From Xanthomonas hortorum pv. cynarae (lineage in GTDB: Bacteria > Pseudomonadota > Gammaproteobacteria > Xanthomonadales > Xanthomonadaceae), in assembly GCF_002939985.1 (NCBI RefSeq), contig NZ_MDFM01000021.1:27699-91698 (forward strand): a DNA stretch of 64,000 bases, given 5' to 3'. The notes beneath the pieces were generated by a model. The model had not been told where the DNA came from, made no database searches, and worked only from the letters and a program-made list of their open reading frames with translations. The position numbers and the translations under genes are program-made. Shown piece after piece: positions 42,922 to 50,946 of this stretch (position 1 is the stretch's first letter; each line of letters begins with the position of its first letter).

Positions 42922-43922
42922 CGGTTACCGGTGACGTGACCCGCCTGTTTCGCGTCGACGAAGCCAGCCAGGTCGGGCAGGCGCGGCGCGAATCGACGGC
43001 ACTCGCGCAGACGCTGGGGTTCGACGAAGCCGCCTGCGGTCGCGTTGCGCTGGTTGCCACCGAACTTGCCACCAACATGCTCAAGCATGGGCGTGGCGGC
43101 TGCTTTCAGTTGTCGGGCGTGGCTGCGCGCGAGGGCATGGGCGTGGAGATCTGCGCCATCGACGAAGGCCCGGGTTTTACACTGGAAGATGGCCTGCGCG
43201 ATGGCTATTCCACTGCCGGCACACCGGGCACCGGGCTGGGCGCGATCAAGCGCAAGGCGCAGGTGCTGGACGCGTACTCCGATGCCAAGGGCGCGATCGT
43301 GATGGTGCGACTGTTCGCGCAACCACGCGCCGAGCTGGATCTGCCGTATGGCGCGGTGCGCGTGCCGCTGCATCATGAAGTGGTGTGCGGCGACGCCTGG
43401 CAGTTGGCGATCCGCGAGCAACGGGTCAGCGTGACCTTGATCGACGGCCTGGGCCACGGGCAAGGCGCGGCCGACGCCGCCGGTGCCGGCACGCGCGCGC
43501 TGGCAGCGGCCAGCGGCGAGCCCGGCGAGCTCATCGCACGCCTGCATGCCGGCATGTCCGGCACGCGCGGTGGTGCGGCCGCGGTGATGCAGTTCGACAG
43601 CCGCACCGGCCAGGTGCGCTTTGCCGGCGTCGGCAATATCGTCGCTTCGCTGTGCGATGGCGATGGGGTGCGCGGCATGCCGTCGCATCCGGGCATCGTC
43701 GGGGTGCAGTTTCGCAAGGCGCAGCCGTTCGATTTTCCGAATGCGACCGGCAAGCTGCTGGTCATGCACAGCGACGGCCTGCAAACGCGCTGGAATCTGC
43801 GCGATCACCCGGCGCTATTGTCACGCCACCCGCGTATTGTTGCGGCGGTGCTGTTGCGCGATTACGCGCGCGGCCGCGACGATGCCTGCGTGTTCGTCAT
43901 GCGTTTGGGAGCCCTGCAATGA
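42912..43922 (+). CDS. ATPase-SpoIIE phosphatase fusion (RsbX-like position)
   Basis: A 336-residue two-domain protein. Residues about 1-135 form a second GHKL ATPase with complete boxes (ATELATNMLKHG, IDEGPGF, GTGLGAIKR). Residues about 145-336 form a PP2C-type SpoIIE phosphatase with the metal sites VCGDAW, LIDGLGHGQGA and MHSDGLQTRW. In known stressosome operons the fourth gene is RsbX, which dephosphorylates RsbR and RsbS; the fused kinase-like domain is additional. The gene overlaps rsbT by 10 bp and the next gene by 4 bp. Confidence 0.9.
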   Translation: MEVTVTGDVTRLFRVDEASQVGQARRESTALAQTLGFDEAACGRVALVATELATNMLKHGRGGCFQLSGVAAREGMGVEICAIDEGPGFTLEDGLRDGYSTAGTPGTGLGAIKRKAQVLDAYSDAKGAIVMVRLFAQPRAELDLPYGAVRVPLHHEVVCGDAWQLAIREQRVSVTLIDGLGHGQGAADAAGAGTRALAAASGEPGELIARLHAGMSGTRGGAAAVMQFDSRTGQVRFAGVGNIVASLCDGDGVRGMPSHPGIVGVQFRKAQPFDFPNATGKLLVMHSDGLQTRWNLRDHPALLSRHPRIVAAVLLRDYARGRDDACVFVMRLGALQ

Positions 43923-44794
43923 AGTCATCCGACGCCGCATCGGCGGCCGATCCGCTGGCCGAACTCGACGCGCTGCGGCAGCAGAACCAGGCCTTGCGCG
44001 AGGAGTTGGAAGAAACCAACCAGGGCGTGCTGGCGCTGTATGCCGAGCTCGATCAGCAGGCCGAACAGCTGCGCGATGTGTCCGAGCTCAAGAGCCGCTT
44101 TCTGTCGTACATGAGCCATGAGTTCCGCACGCCGCTCAGTTCGATCCTGAGCATCACCCGCCTGCTGGAAGACGGCATGGACGGGCCGCTCAACGCCGAG
44201 CAATCCAAACAGGTGCGCTTTGTCAGCGCCTCGGCGCGCGAGCTCACCGAGATGGTCGACGACCTGCTGGATCTGGCCAAGATCGAAGCCGGCCGCATCG
44301 CCATTTCGCCGGGCTGGTTCGACCTGATGGATCTGTTCTCGGCGTTGCGCGGCATGTTCCGCCCGCTCACCGATGCCGGCAGCACCACGCTGATCTTCGA
44401 AGATCCGCCGGCGCTGCCGATGCTCTACACCGACGACAAGAAGCTGGCGCAGATCCTGCGCAACTTCATCTCCAACGCGCTCAAGTTCACCCCGCAAGGC
44501 CACGTGCGCGTGTTCGCGCAGCTGGAAGGCGACACCCATGTGCGCTTCGGTGTGCAGGATACCGGCATCGGCATTCCGGCCGAGCTGCATGAGGCCTTGT
44601 TCGAGGATTTCGTGCAGGTGGATTCGCCGCTGCAAAAACGCCTGACCGGCACCGGCCTGGGGCTGGCGATCTGCAAGCGCTTCGCCGAGCTGCTCGGTGG
44701 CAGGGTGGGGATCAATAGCGTGGTCGGCGAAGGTTCCGAATTTTTCGTGGTGCTGCCGGTGACGCTGGCGGCGGAGAACGCACTTGCCCGGTAG
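43919..44794 (+). CDS. Soluble histidine kinase of the stressosome operon
   Basis: A 291-residue kinase with no membrane helix. The first ~60 residues form a coiled coil (LDALRQQNQALREELEETNQ), followed by HisKA (SYMSHEFRTPLSS, His67) and a complete HATPase domain (ILRNFISNALKFTP, DTGIGIP, GTGLGLAICKRF). With no sensor of its own it is well placed to receive input from RsbT or the stressosome. ATG at 43919 overlaps the preceding stop (ATGA). Confidence 0.9.
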   Translation: MKSSDAASAADPLAELDALRQQNQALREELEETNQGVLALYAELDQQAEQLRDVSELKSRFLSYMSHEFRTPLSSILSITRLLEDGMDGPLNAEQSKQVRFVSASARELTEMVDDLLDLAKIEAGRIAISPGWFDLMDLFSALRGMFRPLTDAGSTTLIFEDPPALPMLYTDDKKLAQILRNFISNALKFTPQGHVRVFAQLEGDTHVRFGVQDTGIGIPAELHEALFEDFVQVDSPLQKRLTGTGLGLAICKRFAELLGGRVGINSVVGEGSEFFVVLPVTLAAENALAR

Positions 44795-46742
44795 TCATCG
44801 CATTCTGGTGGTCGACGACAACGCGGTGACGCGTTATTCGGTGCGGCGCGTGCTCGAGCATCATCAATTCGTGGTCGAAGAGGCCGGCACCGGCACCGAT
44901 GGCCTGGCCAAGCTGGCCACGCACGCCTTTGCCGCAGTGGTGCTGGACGTCAACCTGCCGGACATGAGCGGCTTCGACATCGTGCGCAGCTTGCGTGCCG
45001 CCCCGCGCACCGCGCTGCTGCCGGTGGTGCATGTGTCGGCCGCTTCGATCGCCACCGGCGACATGGCCACCGGGCTGGATGCCGGTGCCGATGCGTACCT
45101 GATCCATCCGGTCGACCCCAGCGTGCTGGTCGCCACGCTGCGCACGCTGTTGCGCGCCCGCAATGCCGAAGATGCATTGCGGATCAGCGAGGCCCGCTTC
45201 CGCGAGATCTTCGAGCACATCAGCGCGCCGATCGCCGTGGTCGATGCCAACTTGCACACGCACGAAGCCAATGCGGCCTTCCAGCGCCTGATCGGCAGCG
45301 CCACACCCGGCGATGCGATCCAGGCGGCGGGGCTGGACCAGGCGACAACCGTGCATGCCCTGACCACCGCGCTGGCGCAACGCGCGCGCTGGAGCGGCAC
45401 GCTGTCGATCATCCGCGATGGCAAGCTGTGCGAAACCGAGTGGCGGGTGTCGCCGTATCGCGAGCCGGATCTGGGCTTGTTGCTGGTCGAGGACGTGACC
45501 GAACAGCGTCTGCGCGAGCGCGAACAACGCCAGGAACTGGACACCGCCACCACCGAGCTGGCGCACCAGATCGCCGAGCGCCAGCGCACCGAAATCCAGC
45601 TGCTGCAGGCGCAGAAGATGGAAGCGCTGGGAAATCTCACCGGCGGCATCGCGCACGACTTCAATAACCTGCTGACCAGCATCATTTCCGGGCTGGACAT
45701 GATCCAGCTGGCGGTGGAATCCAACCGCATCGAGCGCGTGCCGCGGCTGGCGGAAATCGCCACCGGCTCGGCGCACCGCGCTGCCGCGCTGACCCAGCGC
45801 ATGCTCGCGTTTGCACGCAAGCAATCGCTGGATGCGCAGGCGTTCGACATCAACGCACGCGTGCGCTCGCTGGAAGACATGCTGCACCGTTCGATCGGCG
45901 AGAACATCGTGCTGGAACTGGATCTGGCGCAGACGCCGCTGGTCGCGGTGGCCGATGCCAACCAGCTCGAAAACGTGGTGCTCAACCTGGTGATCAATGC
46001 ACGCGATGCATTGAAGGGCAAGGGCACCATCCGCATTCAAAGCGCCGCCTACACCGCGCGCAACGATCCGGAACTGGACGATGGCGATTACGTGGCGGTG
46101 AATGTGATCGACAATGGCAGCGGGATCGAGCCGGCCATTCTCAATCAGGTGTTCGAGCCGTTTTTCACCACCAAACCCATCGGCGAGGGCACCGGTCTGG
46201 GCTTGTCCATGACTTATGGGTTTGCGCGTCAATCCGGCGGCACCGCGCGCATCACCAGCACCGTGGGCCGTGGTACCACGGTGGCCTTGCTGTTGCCGCG
46301 CGGGCTCACCGCAAGCGAGGTGGCGCCGGCACCGCCGCCCAGATCGCCGCGTCATCGTCACGAGCGCATCCTGCTGGTGGACGACACCGATGTGGTGCGC
46401 ATGATGGTGAGCGAGGTGCTCAGCGATGCCGGCTACCACGTGACCGAAGCCGAAAATGCCAATGGCGCACTGGAGCAACTGCGTGCCGGGGTGGAGATCG
46501 ATCTGGTGGTGTCGGATGTGGGCCTGCCAGGCATGAACGGGCGCGACATGGCCGATGTGGCGCGCGCGCTGCGGCCCGGCTTGCCGATCCTGTTCATCAC
46601 CGGCTACGCCGAAAACGCAGCCACGCGGCAGGAATTTCTGGCCGAAGGCATGGCCTTGCTGCCCAAGCCTTTCAGCCTCAACGATCTGCTCAACATGGTC
46701 GGGCAGATGCTTGACAGCAGCGTGCTTGCCGCCCGCGCATAA
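44784..46742 (+). CDS. Hybrid kinase REC-PAS-HK-REC, last gene of the stressosome operon
   Basis: A 652-residue soluble protein. In order: a receiver (VVDDN; phosphoacceptor Asp55 in VLDVNLPDMSG), a PAS domain (about 135-240), a coiled coil, a kinase core of the GGIAHDFNNLLTS type (His291), an HATPase domain (VINARDALKG, DNGSGI, GTGLGLSM), and a second receiver (LLVDDTDVVR, VSDVGLPGMNG). It begins at a TTG (44784) inside the end of the preceding kinase gene, so it depends on translational coupling. Receiver 1 is the likely target of the upstream kinase. No DNA-binding or GGDEF output is present, so the phosphate probably continues to another protein. Confidence 0.88.
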   Translation: MPGSHRILVVDDNAVTRYSVRRVLEHHQFVVEEAGTGTDGLAKLATHAFAAVVLDVNLPDMSGFDIVRSLRAAPRTALLPVVHVSAASIATGDMATGLDAGADAYLIHPVDPSVLVATLRTLLRARNAEDALRISEARFREIFEHISAPIAVVDANLHTHEANAAFQRLIGSATPGDAIQAAGLDQATTVHALTTALAQRARWSGTLSIIRDGKLCETEWRVSPYREPDLGLLLVEDVTEQRLREREQRQELDTATTELAHQIAERQRTEIQLLQAQKMEALGNLTGGIAHDFNNLLTSIISGLDMIQLAVESNRIERVPRLAEIATGSAHRAAALTQRMLAFARKQSLDAQAFDINARVRSLEDMLHRSIGENIVLELDLAQTPLVAVADANQLENVVLNLVINARDALKGKGTIRIQSAAYTARNDPELDDGDYVAVNVIDNGSGIEPAILNQVFEPFFTTKPIGEGTGLGLSMTYGFARQSGGTARITSTVGRGTTVALLLPRGLTASEVAPAPPPRSPRHRHERILLVDDTDVVRMMVSEVLSDAGYHVTEAENANGALEQLRAGVEIDLVVSDVGLPGMNGRDMADVARALRPGLPILFITGYAENAATRQEFLAEGMALLPKPFSLNDLLNMVGQMLDSSVLAARA

Positions 46743-46760
46743 CGCCGGTGGTGTGCTTGC

Positions 46761-46830
46761 CCGCGCTCAACGCGGAGTGTTTATTTCCTCGCGCCTAGCG
46801 CGACTTGTTTATTTTCCCGCGCTTAGCGCG
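46761..46830. repeat. Three tandem mini-hairpins with 28-bp period
   Basis: CCGCGCTCAACGCGG (46761-46775), TCGCGCCTAGCGCGA (46789-46803) and CGCGCTTAGCGCG (46818-46830) are small palindromes separated by T-rich spacers (GTTTATTT type). They follow the stressosome operon by 20 bp. T runs after hairpins 1 and 2 suggest a multi-part terminator. Confidence 0.75.
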
Positions 46831-47069
46831 AGTGGGCATGCGGGCCAAAGGTGGCGCACAAAAAACCGCCTGCTGTCAGCACACGGCCAGTGCGGGCATG
46901 CCGGTCGCCATGCCACACGCGTGCAATGGCATGGGTGTAGACCTAGCGGCATGTGCGCGGCGGCACGCTTGCCATAGAGCTGCAACATTGCTGACATATC
47001 GTGCGCGCGGCGCCACCTTGCGCCTTCGTCCGGCATGCCTGTGCCGACGGACGTCACCTCACTCTACTT
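46831..47069. other. Intergenic stretch before the inverted-repeat element
   Basis: About 240 bp with short frames only and no recognised gene or RNA. Together with the repeats on both sides it makes a 489-bp non-coding gap. Confidence 0.5.
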
Positions 47070-47211
47070 AGAGCGGCTAACAAACGTAGCGAGCGGTCGT
47101 CAGGTGGGTGCAGACGGCGCGCAGGGACCGGAGTGTACGAGTGGGTACATGAGGATTCCGAGCACCGGCTGCGCCCGCCTGGCGGCCGCGCAGTAGTTTG
47201 TTAGCCGCTCT
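47070..47211. repeat. 142-bp element with 16-bp perfect inverted ends upstream of the TonB receptor
   Basis: AGAGCGGCTAACAAAC (47070-47085) and its exact complement (47196-47211) bound the element. Inside, CGTCAGGTGGGTGCAG can pair with CTGCGCCCGCCTGGCG, and GTAC...GTAC lies near the tip, so the whole unit can fold into one long, imperfect hairpin. It ends 20 bp before the TonB-dependent receptor ATG. It has no coding capacity; a MITE-type or REP-like mobile repeat, or an RNA leader, are the candidates. Confidence 0.8.
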
Positions 47212-47231
47212 TACTCCAAGGATCACCTCGT

Positions 47232-49601
47232 ATGTCGTTGTACTTGTCTATCTCCGCGTCCCTGACGTCCGCCGCCATGCACGCTTCTGCACGCCGTTGC
47301 GCCGCCTTGCAGCGCACACCGCTGGCGCGCGCCTGCGCCGGCCTGTTGCTCGCTTCGATGGCTGCCGCCGCGTCGGCCCAGCAAGCGTCGACGACCCAGG
47401 GCGAGGGCAGCCCGACCGCGCTGGATACGGTCACCGTCACCGCCGAGCACCGCGAGCAGAACCTGCAGGAGGTGCCGGTGTCGGTGGGCGTGGTGCAGGG
47501 CGCGGCGATGCGCGAGTTCACCGCCGGCGGCGACGACACCTTGCTGGCACTGTCCGGCCGCGTGCCGGGCTTCTATGCCGAGACCACCACCGGGCGCATC
47601 TTCCCGCGCTTCTATATCCGTGGCCTGGGCAACATCGACTTCTATCTGGGTGCCTCGCAGCCGGTGTCCATCATCCAGGACGATGTGGTGCTGGAGCACG
47701 TGGTGCTCAAGTCCAACCCGGTCTACGACGTGGATCAGGTCGAAGTGCTGCGCGGCCCGCAGGGCACCTTGTTCGGCCGCAATACCACCGCCGGCATCGT
47801 CAAGTTCGACACGGTCAAGCCCGGCGACACCTATACCGGCCGCGTCGATGCCAGCTACGGCAGCTACAACACCGTGTCGCTGGATGGCGGCTTCGGTGGG
47901 CCGATCAACGACGTCCTGTCGTTCCGCGTCTCGGCCTTGTATCAGCACCGCGACGATTGGGTGGACAACACCTTTGCCGGCAGCAGCGCCGATGGCACGC
48001 GCACGCCGCGCAAGGATGCGATGGGCGGCTACAACGACCGCAATGCACGCCTGCAGGTGCTGCTCAAGCCCAACGACGCGTTCTCGCTGCTGGGCTCGGT
48101 GCATACGCGCGACTACGACGGCACCTCCACGTTGTTCCTGCGCAATGCGGTGACGCGCGGCAGCGACAAGGTGGACGTGCCGCGCGATCGCGTGGCCTAC
48201 GACGAAGCCAACGACAACCCGCAGGCCTACAAGACCGATGGCGGCTCGATCAAGGCGATCTACGATTTCGGCGGCGTGTCGCTGACCTCCATCACCGCCT
48301 ACGAAACCACCTCCGGCTACAGCCGTGGCGACACCGATGGCGGCGCGGCGGCCAACTACCCGGTCAACGGCGTGCCGAACGGTTTCGGCCAGTCGATGGG
48401 GCAGATCCGCGATCTGGATCAGTACACCCAGGAACTGCGTCTGGCCAGCGAAGGCGACGACGCACTGCAATGGCAGGTGGGCGCGTTCTACTTCGATGGC
48501 CGCGACACCACCGATTTCTATCAGCGTGCGTTTTTTCTGCAGACCGCCGCGCGCAACCCCAACAACTGGGTGCGCCTGCGCAACACCAATACCTCGTGGG
48601 CCGGCTTCGGTCAGCTCAGTTACAAGGCCACCGACGCGCTCACCCTGACCGCCGGCATCCGCCAGACCAGGGACACCAAGGAAACCCGCCTGCTCAAGAC
48701 CGCCGACACCGCCGTAGGTGCGGTGACGTACCGTGGCCGTCGCGACGTGCGCATGTCCGACACCCAGCCCAGCTGGGATCTCAGCGCGATGTACGAAATC
48801 AATCCCGAGCTGAGCGTGTATGCACGCGTGGCGCGCGGTTTCCGCGGCCCGACCATCCAGGGCCGCAGCGCGGTATTCAATTCGGACTTCACCACCGCCG
48901 ATTCGGAAACCATCCTGTCGTGGGAGGCCGGCATCAAGAGCAGCCTGTTCGACAATCGCCTGCGTCTGAATGTCAGCGGCTTCACCTACACCGTCGATGA
49001 CATCCAGCTCAACGGCAACGATTCGGACGGCAACGGCGTGCTGTTCAATGCCGACAAGGCCAAGGCCTACGGTCTGGAAGCGGACCTGGACTGGCGCCCT
49101 ATCTCCAACCTGTCGCTGACCGCCGGCCTGAGCCTGCTGCATAGCGAAATCCAGGACAAGCGCGTGTTTGCGCAGGCCTGCGCGCTCAACGGCGTGGTGG
49201 TGTGCACGGTCAACGACCCGACCATCCGCGTCGGCGCCAACACCTTTGCGCAGATCGACGGCAACCCGCTGCCCAACGCGCCCAAGTACAACCTCAACCT
49301 GGCCGCGCGTTACGACATCCCCGTGGGTAACGACGGCGCGTTCTTCGTCTCCACCGACTGGAACAAGCAGGGCGAAACCAGCTTCGTGCTGTACGACTCC
49401 ACCGAGTTCCGCGCCGACGGCAATTTCGAAGGCGGCCTCAAGCTGGGTTACACCGGCGGCTACGGTGCGTGGGAAGTGGCGGCGTTTGCGCGCAACATCA
49501 CCAACGAGAAAAACGTCAAAGGTGTGATCGAGAACTACATGGCGGCGGTCTACAACGAGCCGCGCATCGTGGGCGTGTCGGTCAACGTCAACTGGCAATG
49601 A
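47232..49601 (+). CDS. TonB-dependent outer-membrane receptor
   Basis: A 789-residue receptor. After an extended N-terminus, a signal peptide with core GLLLASMAAAASAQ ends near residue 50; a TonB-box-like DTVTVTA follows; the plug begins QNLQEVPVSVGVV and contains VLRGPQGTLFGRNTTAG; the barrel ends with GVSVNVNWQ (aromatic-type terminus near the end). The plug sequence and lack of iron-specific motifs resemble the FecA/CirA-like receptors that Xanthomonas uses for many substrates, so the ligand is not assigned. AAGGA lies 11 bp upstream of the ATG. The leader holds the inverted-repeat element. Confidence 0.93.
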   Translation: MSLYLSISASLTSAAMHASARRCAALQRTPLARACAGLLLASMAAAASAQQASTTQGEGSPTALDTVTVTAEHREQNLQEVPVSVGVVQGAAMREFTAGGDDTLLALSGRVPGFYAETTTGRIFPRFYIRGLGNIDFYLGASQPVSIIQDDVVLEHVVLKSNPVYDVDQVEVLRGPQGTLFGRNTTAGIVKFDTVKPGDTYTGRVDASYGSYNTVSLDGGFGGPINDVLSFRVSALYQHRDDWVDNTFAGSSADGTRTPRKDAMGGYNDRNARLQVLLKPNDAFSLLGSVHTRDYDGTSTLFLRNAVTRGSDKVDVPRDRVAYDEANDNPQAYKTDGGSIKAIYDFGGVSLTSITAYETTSGYSRGDTDGGAAANYPVNGVPNGFGQSMGQIRDLDQYTQELRLASEGDDALQWQVGAFYFDGRDTTDFYQRAFFLQTAARNPNNWVRLRNTNTSWAGFGQLSYKATDALTLTAGIRQTRDTKETRLLKTADTAVGAVTYRGRRDVRMSDTQPSWDLSAMYEINPELSVYARVARGFRGPTIQGRSAVFNSDFTTADSETILSWEAGIKSSLFDNRLRLNVSGFTYTVDDIQLNGNDSDGNGVLFNADKAKAYGLEADLDWRPISNLSLTAGLSLLHSEIQDKRVFAQACALNGVVVCTVNDPTIRVGANTFAQIDGNPLPNAPKYNLNLAARYDIPVGNDGAFFVSTDWNKQGETSFVLYDSTEFRADGNFEGGLKLGYTGGYGAWEVAAFARNITNEKNVKGVIENYMAAVYNEPRIVGVSVNVNWQ

Positions 49602-49674
49602 GTTGCTGATCGACTGACCGCATCACCGCATCACAGCGACATGCGCGTCGCAGTGATGCTTGGTACGACAACCG

Positions 49675-49707
49675 AGCCCGCTGCGTGCAGTACGCAGCGG
49701 GCTTTTT
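49675..49707 (+). terminator. Rho-independent terminator after the TonB receptor
   Basis: AGCCCGCTGCGT and ACGCAGCGGGCT form a 12-bp stem around a 5-base loop, followed by TTTT. It lies just before the end of the convergent trxC gene. Confidence 0.9.
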
Positions 49708-49711
49708 CGTG

Positions 49712-50158
49712 TCAACGGCTGCGCAACACCGACTGCACCCAACTGACGATCTGCGCGCTGCTCACCGCGCCGGAGTGACGGCCCAGCTCACTGCCGCCGC
49801 GGATGACCAGCAAGGTGGGAATGCTGCGGATGCCAAAACGCGTGCCCAGCGCCGGATGCAGATCGGTATCCACTTTTGCCAGACGGACCTGCGGTTCCAG
49901 CAGCGGGGCGGCCGCGGCGAATTGCGGCGCCATGCTCAGACACGGCCCGCACCACGGTGCCCAGAAATCCACCACCAACGGCAGCTCGCTGCGCACCGCG
50001 TGCTTGTCGAAATCGACAGTGGACAGCGCTACCGGTGCCCCGAGAAAGAGCGGCTGATGGCAGCTGCCGCAGTTGGGCGCATCGCGCAGACGCGTTTGCG
50101 CTACGCGATTCATCGCAGTGCAGCTCGGGCAGGCCACCAGCAGCGGCGCAATGGTCAT
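49712..50158 (-). CDS. trxC: Thioredoxin 2 with N-terminal zinc finger
   Basis: A 148-residue thioredoxin with the TrxC-type zinc site (Cys10/Cys13 and Cys30/Cys33) ahead of a thioredoxin fold with the WCGPC active site (Cys70, Cys73) and the cis-Pro segment IRSIPTLLVI. It reduces protein disulfides in the cytoplasm and in other bacteria responds to oxidative stress. ATG at 50158 gives the standard start MTIAPLLVACPSC. Confidence 0.93.
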   Translation of the reverse strand: MTIAPLLVACPSCTAMNRVAQTRLRDAPNCGSCHQPLFLGAPVALSTVDFDKHAVRSELPLVVDFWAPWCGPCLSMAPQFAAAAPLLEPQVRLAKVDTDLHPALGTRFGIRSIPTLLVIRGGSELGRHSGAVSSAQIVSWVQSVLRSR

Positions 50159-50339
50159 CGGCGATCTCCACAGGCAAGAGAGACGGTGCATCGCATGTCG
50201 CGCTGGTGGCGATCTGCGCGTGCGTGGGCGGTTGTCAGTGTAGCCATGGCGAGGCAAGGCCTGCGTGCGGGGGCGATCACTGCGGGGCTGCACGCCTGGT
50301 GGCAGGTGCGTCCATTCCTGCCGCCAGGCTGTGCAACGA

Positions 50340-50705
50340 TCAGGCTGACCGGCCCAGGTCCAGTACCGGCACGAAGCCGCCGAAGATCATGCGCTTGCCG
50401 TCGTAAGGCATCGGATTGACCGCAGGGTTCATGCGCGGGTCGTCCATCATCTTCTGCATGCCGGAATCGCGCGTGGCCTTGTCCGGCCATTCGATCCAGG
50501 AGAACAGCACGGTTTCGTCCGTGGCCGCCTCGACCGCGCGATAAAAGTCGGTCTGCTGTCCGTGCGGGACGTCATCGCCCCAGCACTCCACCACGCGCAA
50601 CGCGCCGTATTCCATGATCATGCTGTCGCCCATGCGGGCGTGCTCCAGGAACCTGTCCTTGTTGGCAGTGGGCACCGCAAGGACGAAACCATCGATGTAC
50701 GACAT
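50340..50705 (-). CDS. DUF1428 protein
   Basis: A 121-residue soluble protein of the DUF1428 family (a dimeric alpha/beta barrel-like fold). MSYIDGFVLAVPTANKD at the N-terminus and GKRMIFGGFVPVLD at the C-terminus are typical. The function of the family is not known. A long in-frame extension to 51032 has no coding character. It stands alone. Confidence 0.82.
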   Translation of the reverse strand: MSYIDGFVLAVPTANKDRFLEHARMGDSMIMEYGALRVVECWGDDVPHGQQTDFYRAVEAATDETVLFSWIEWPDKATRDSGMQKMMDDPRMNPAVNPMPYDGKRMIFGGFVPVLDLGRSA

Positions 50706-50946
50706 GAACCACCTTCGCTGGCATGACGCACGGCGTGCGCCTTTGTAGAAACGACGAACAGGCAGGGCAGGGAGCGACACGCAGATCGGCGCGTGGCGCG
50801 GTCTACGTGAAAGCCTGCGTGCACGGATGGGCTCGCTCGTCGTCACCGCCATGGATCGGACGATCCGTGTGAGCAACTGCCAGCGTGCTGCGTCCCCGCA
50901 CCTGAGAGTGCCGACCCAGCATAGCCGGCCGACGCCCTCATGGCCG

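Noticed and set aside
47223..49598. 791-codon open frame on the minus strand
   Set aside because: Antisense to the TonB-dependent receptor; no recognisable motif.
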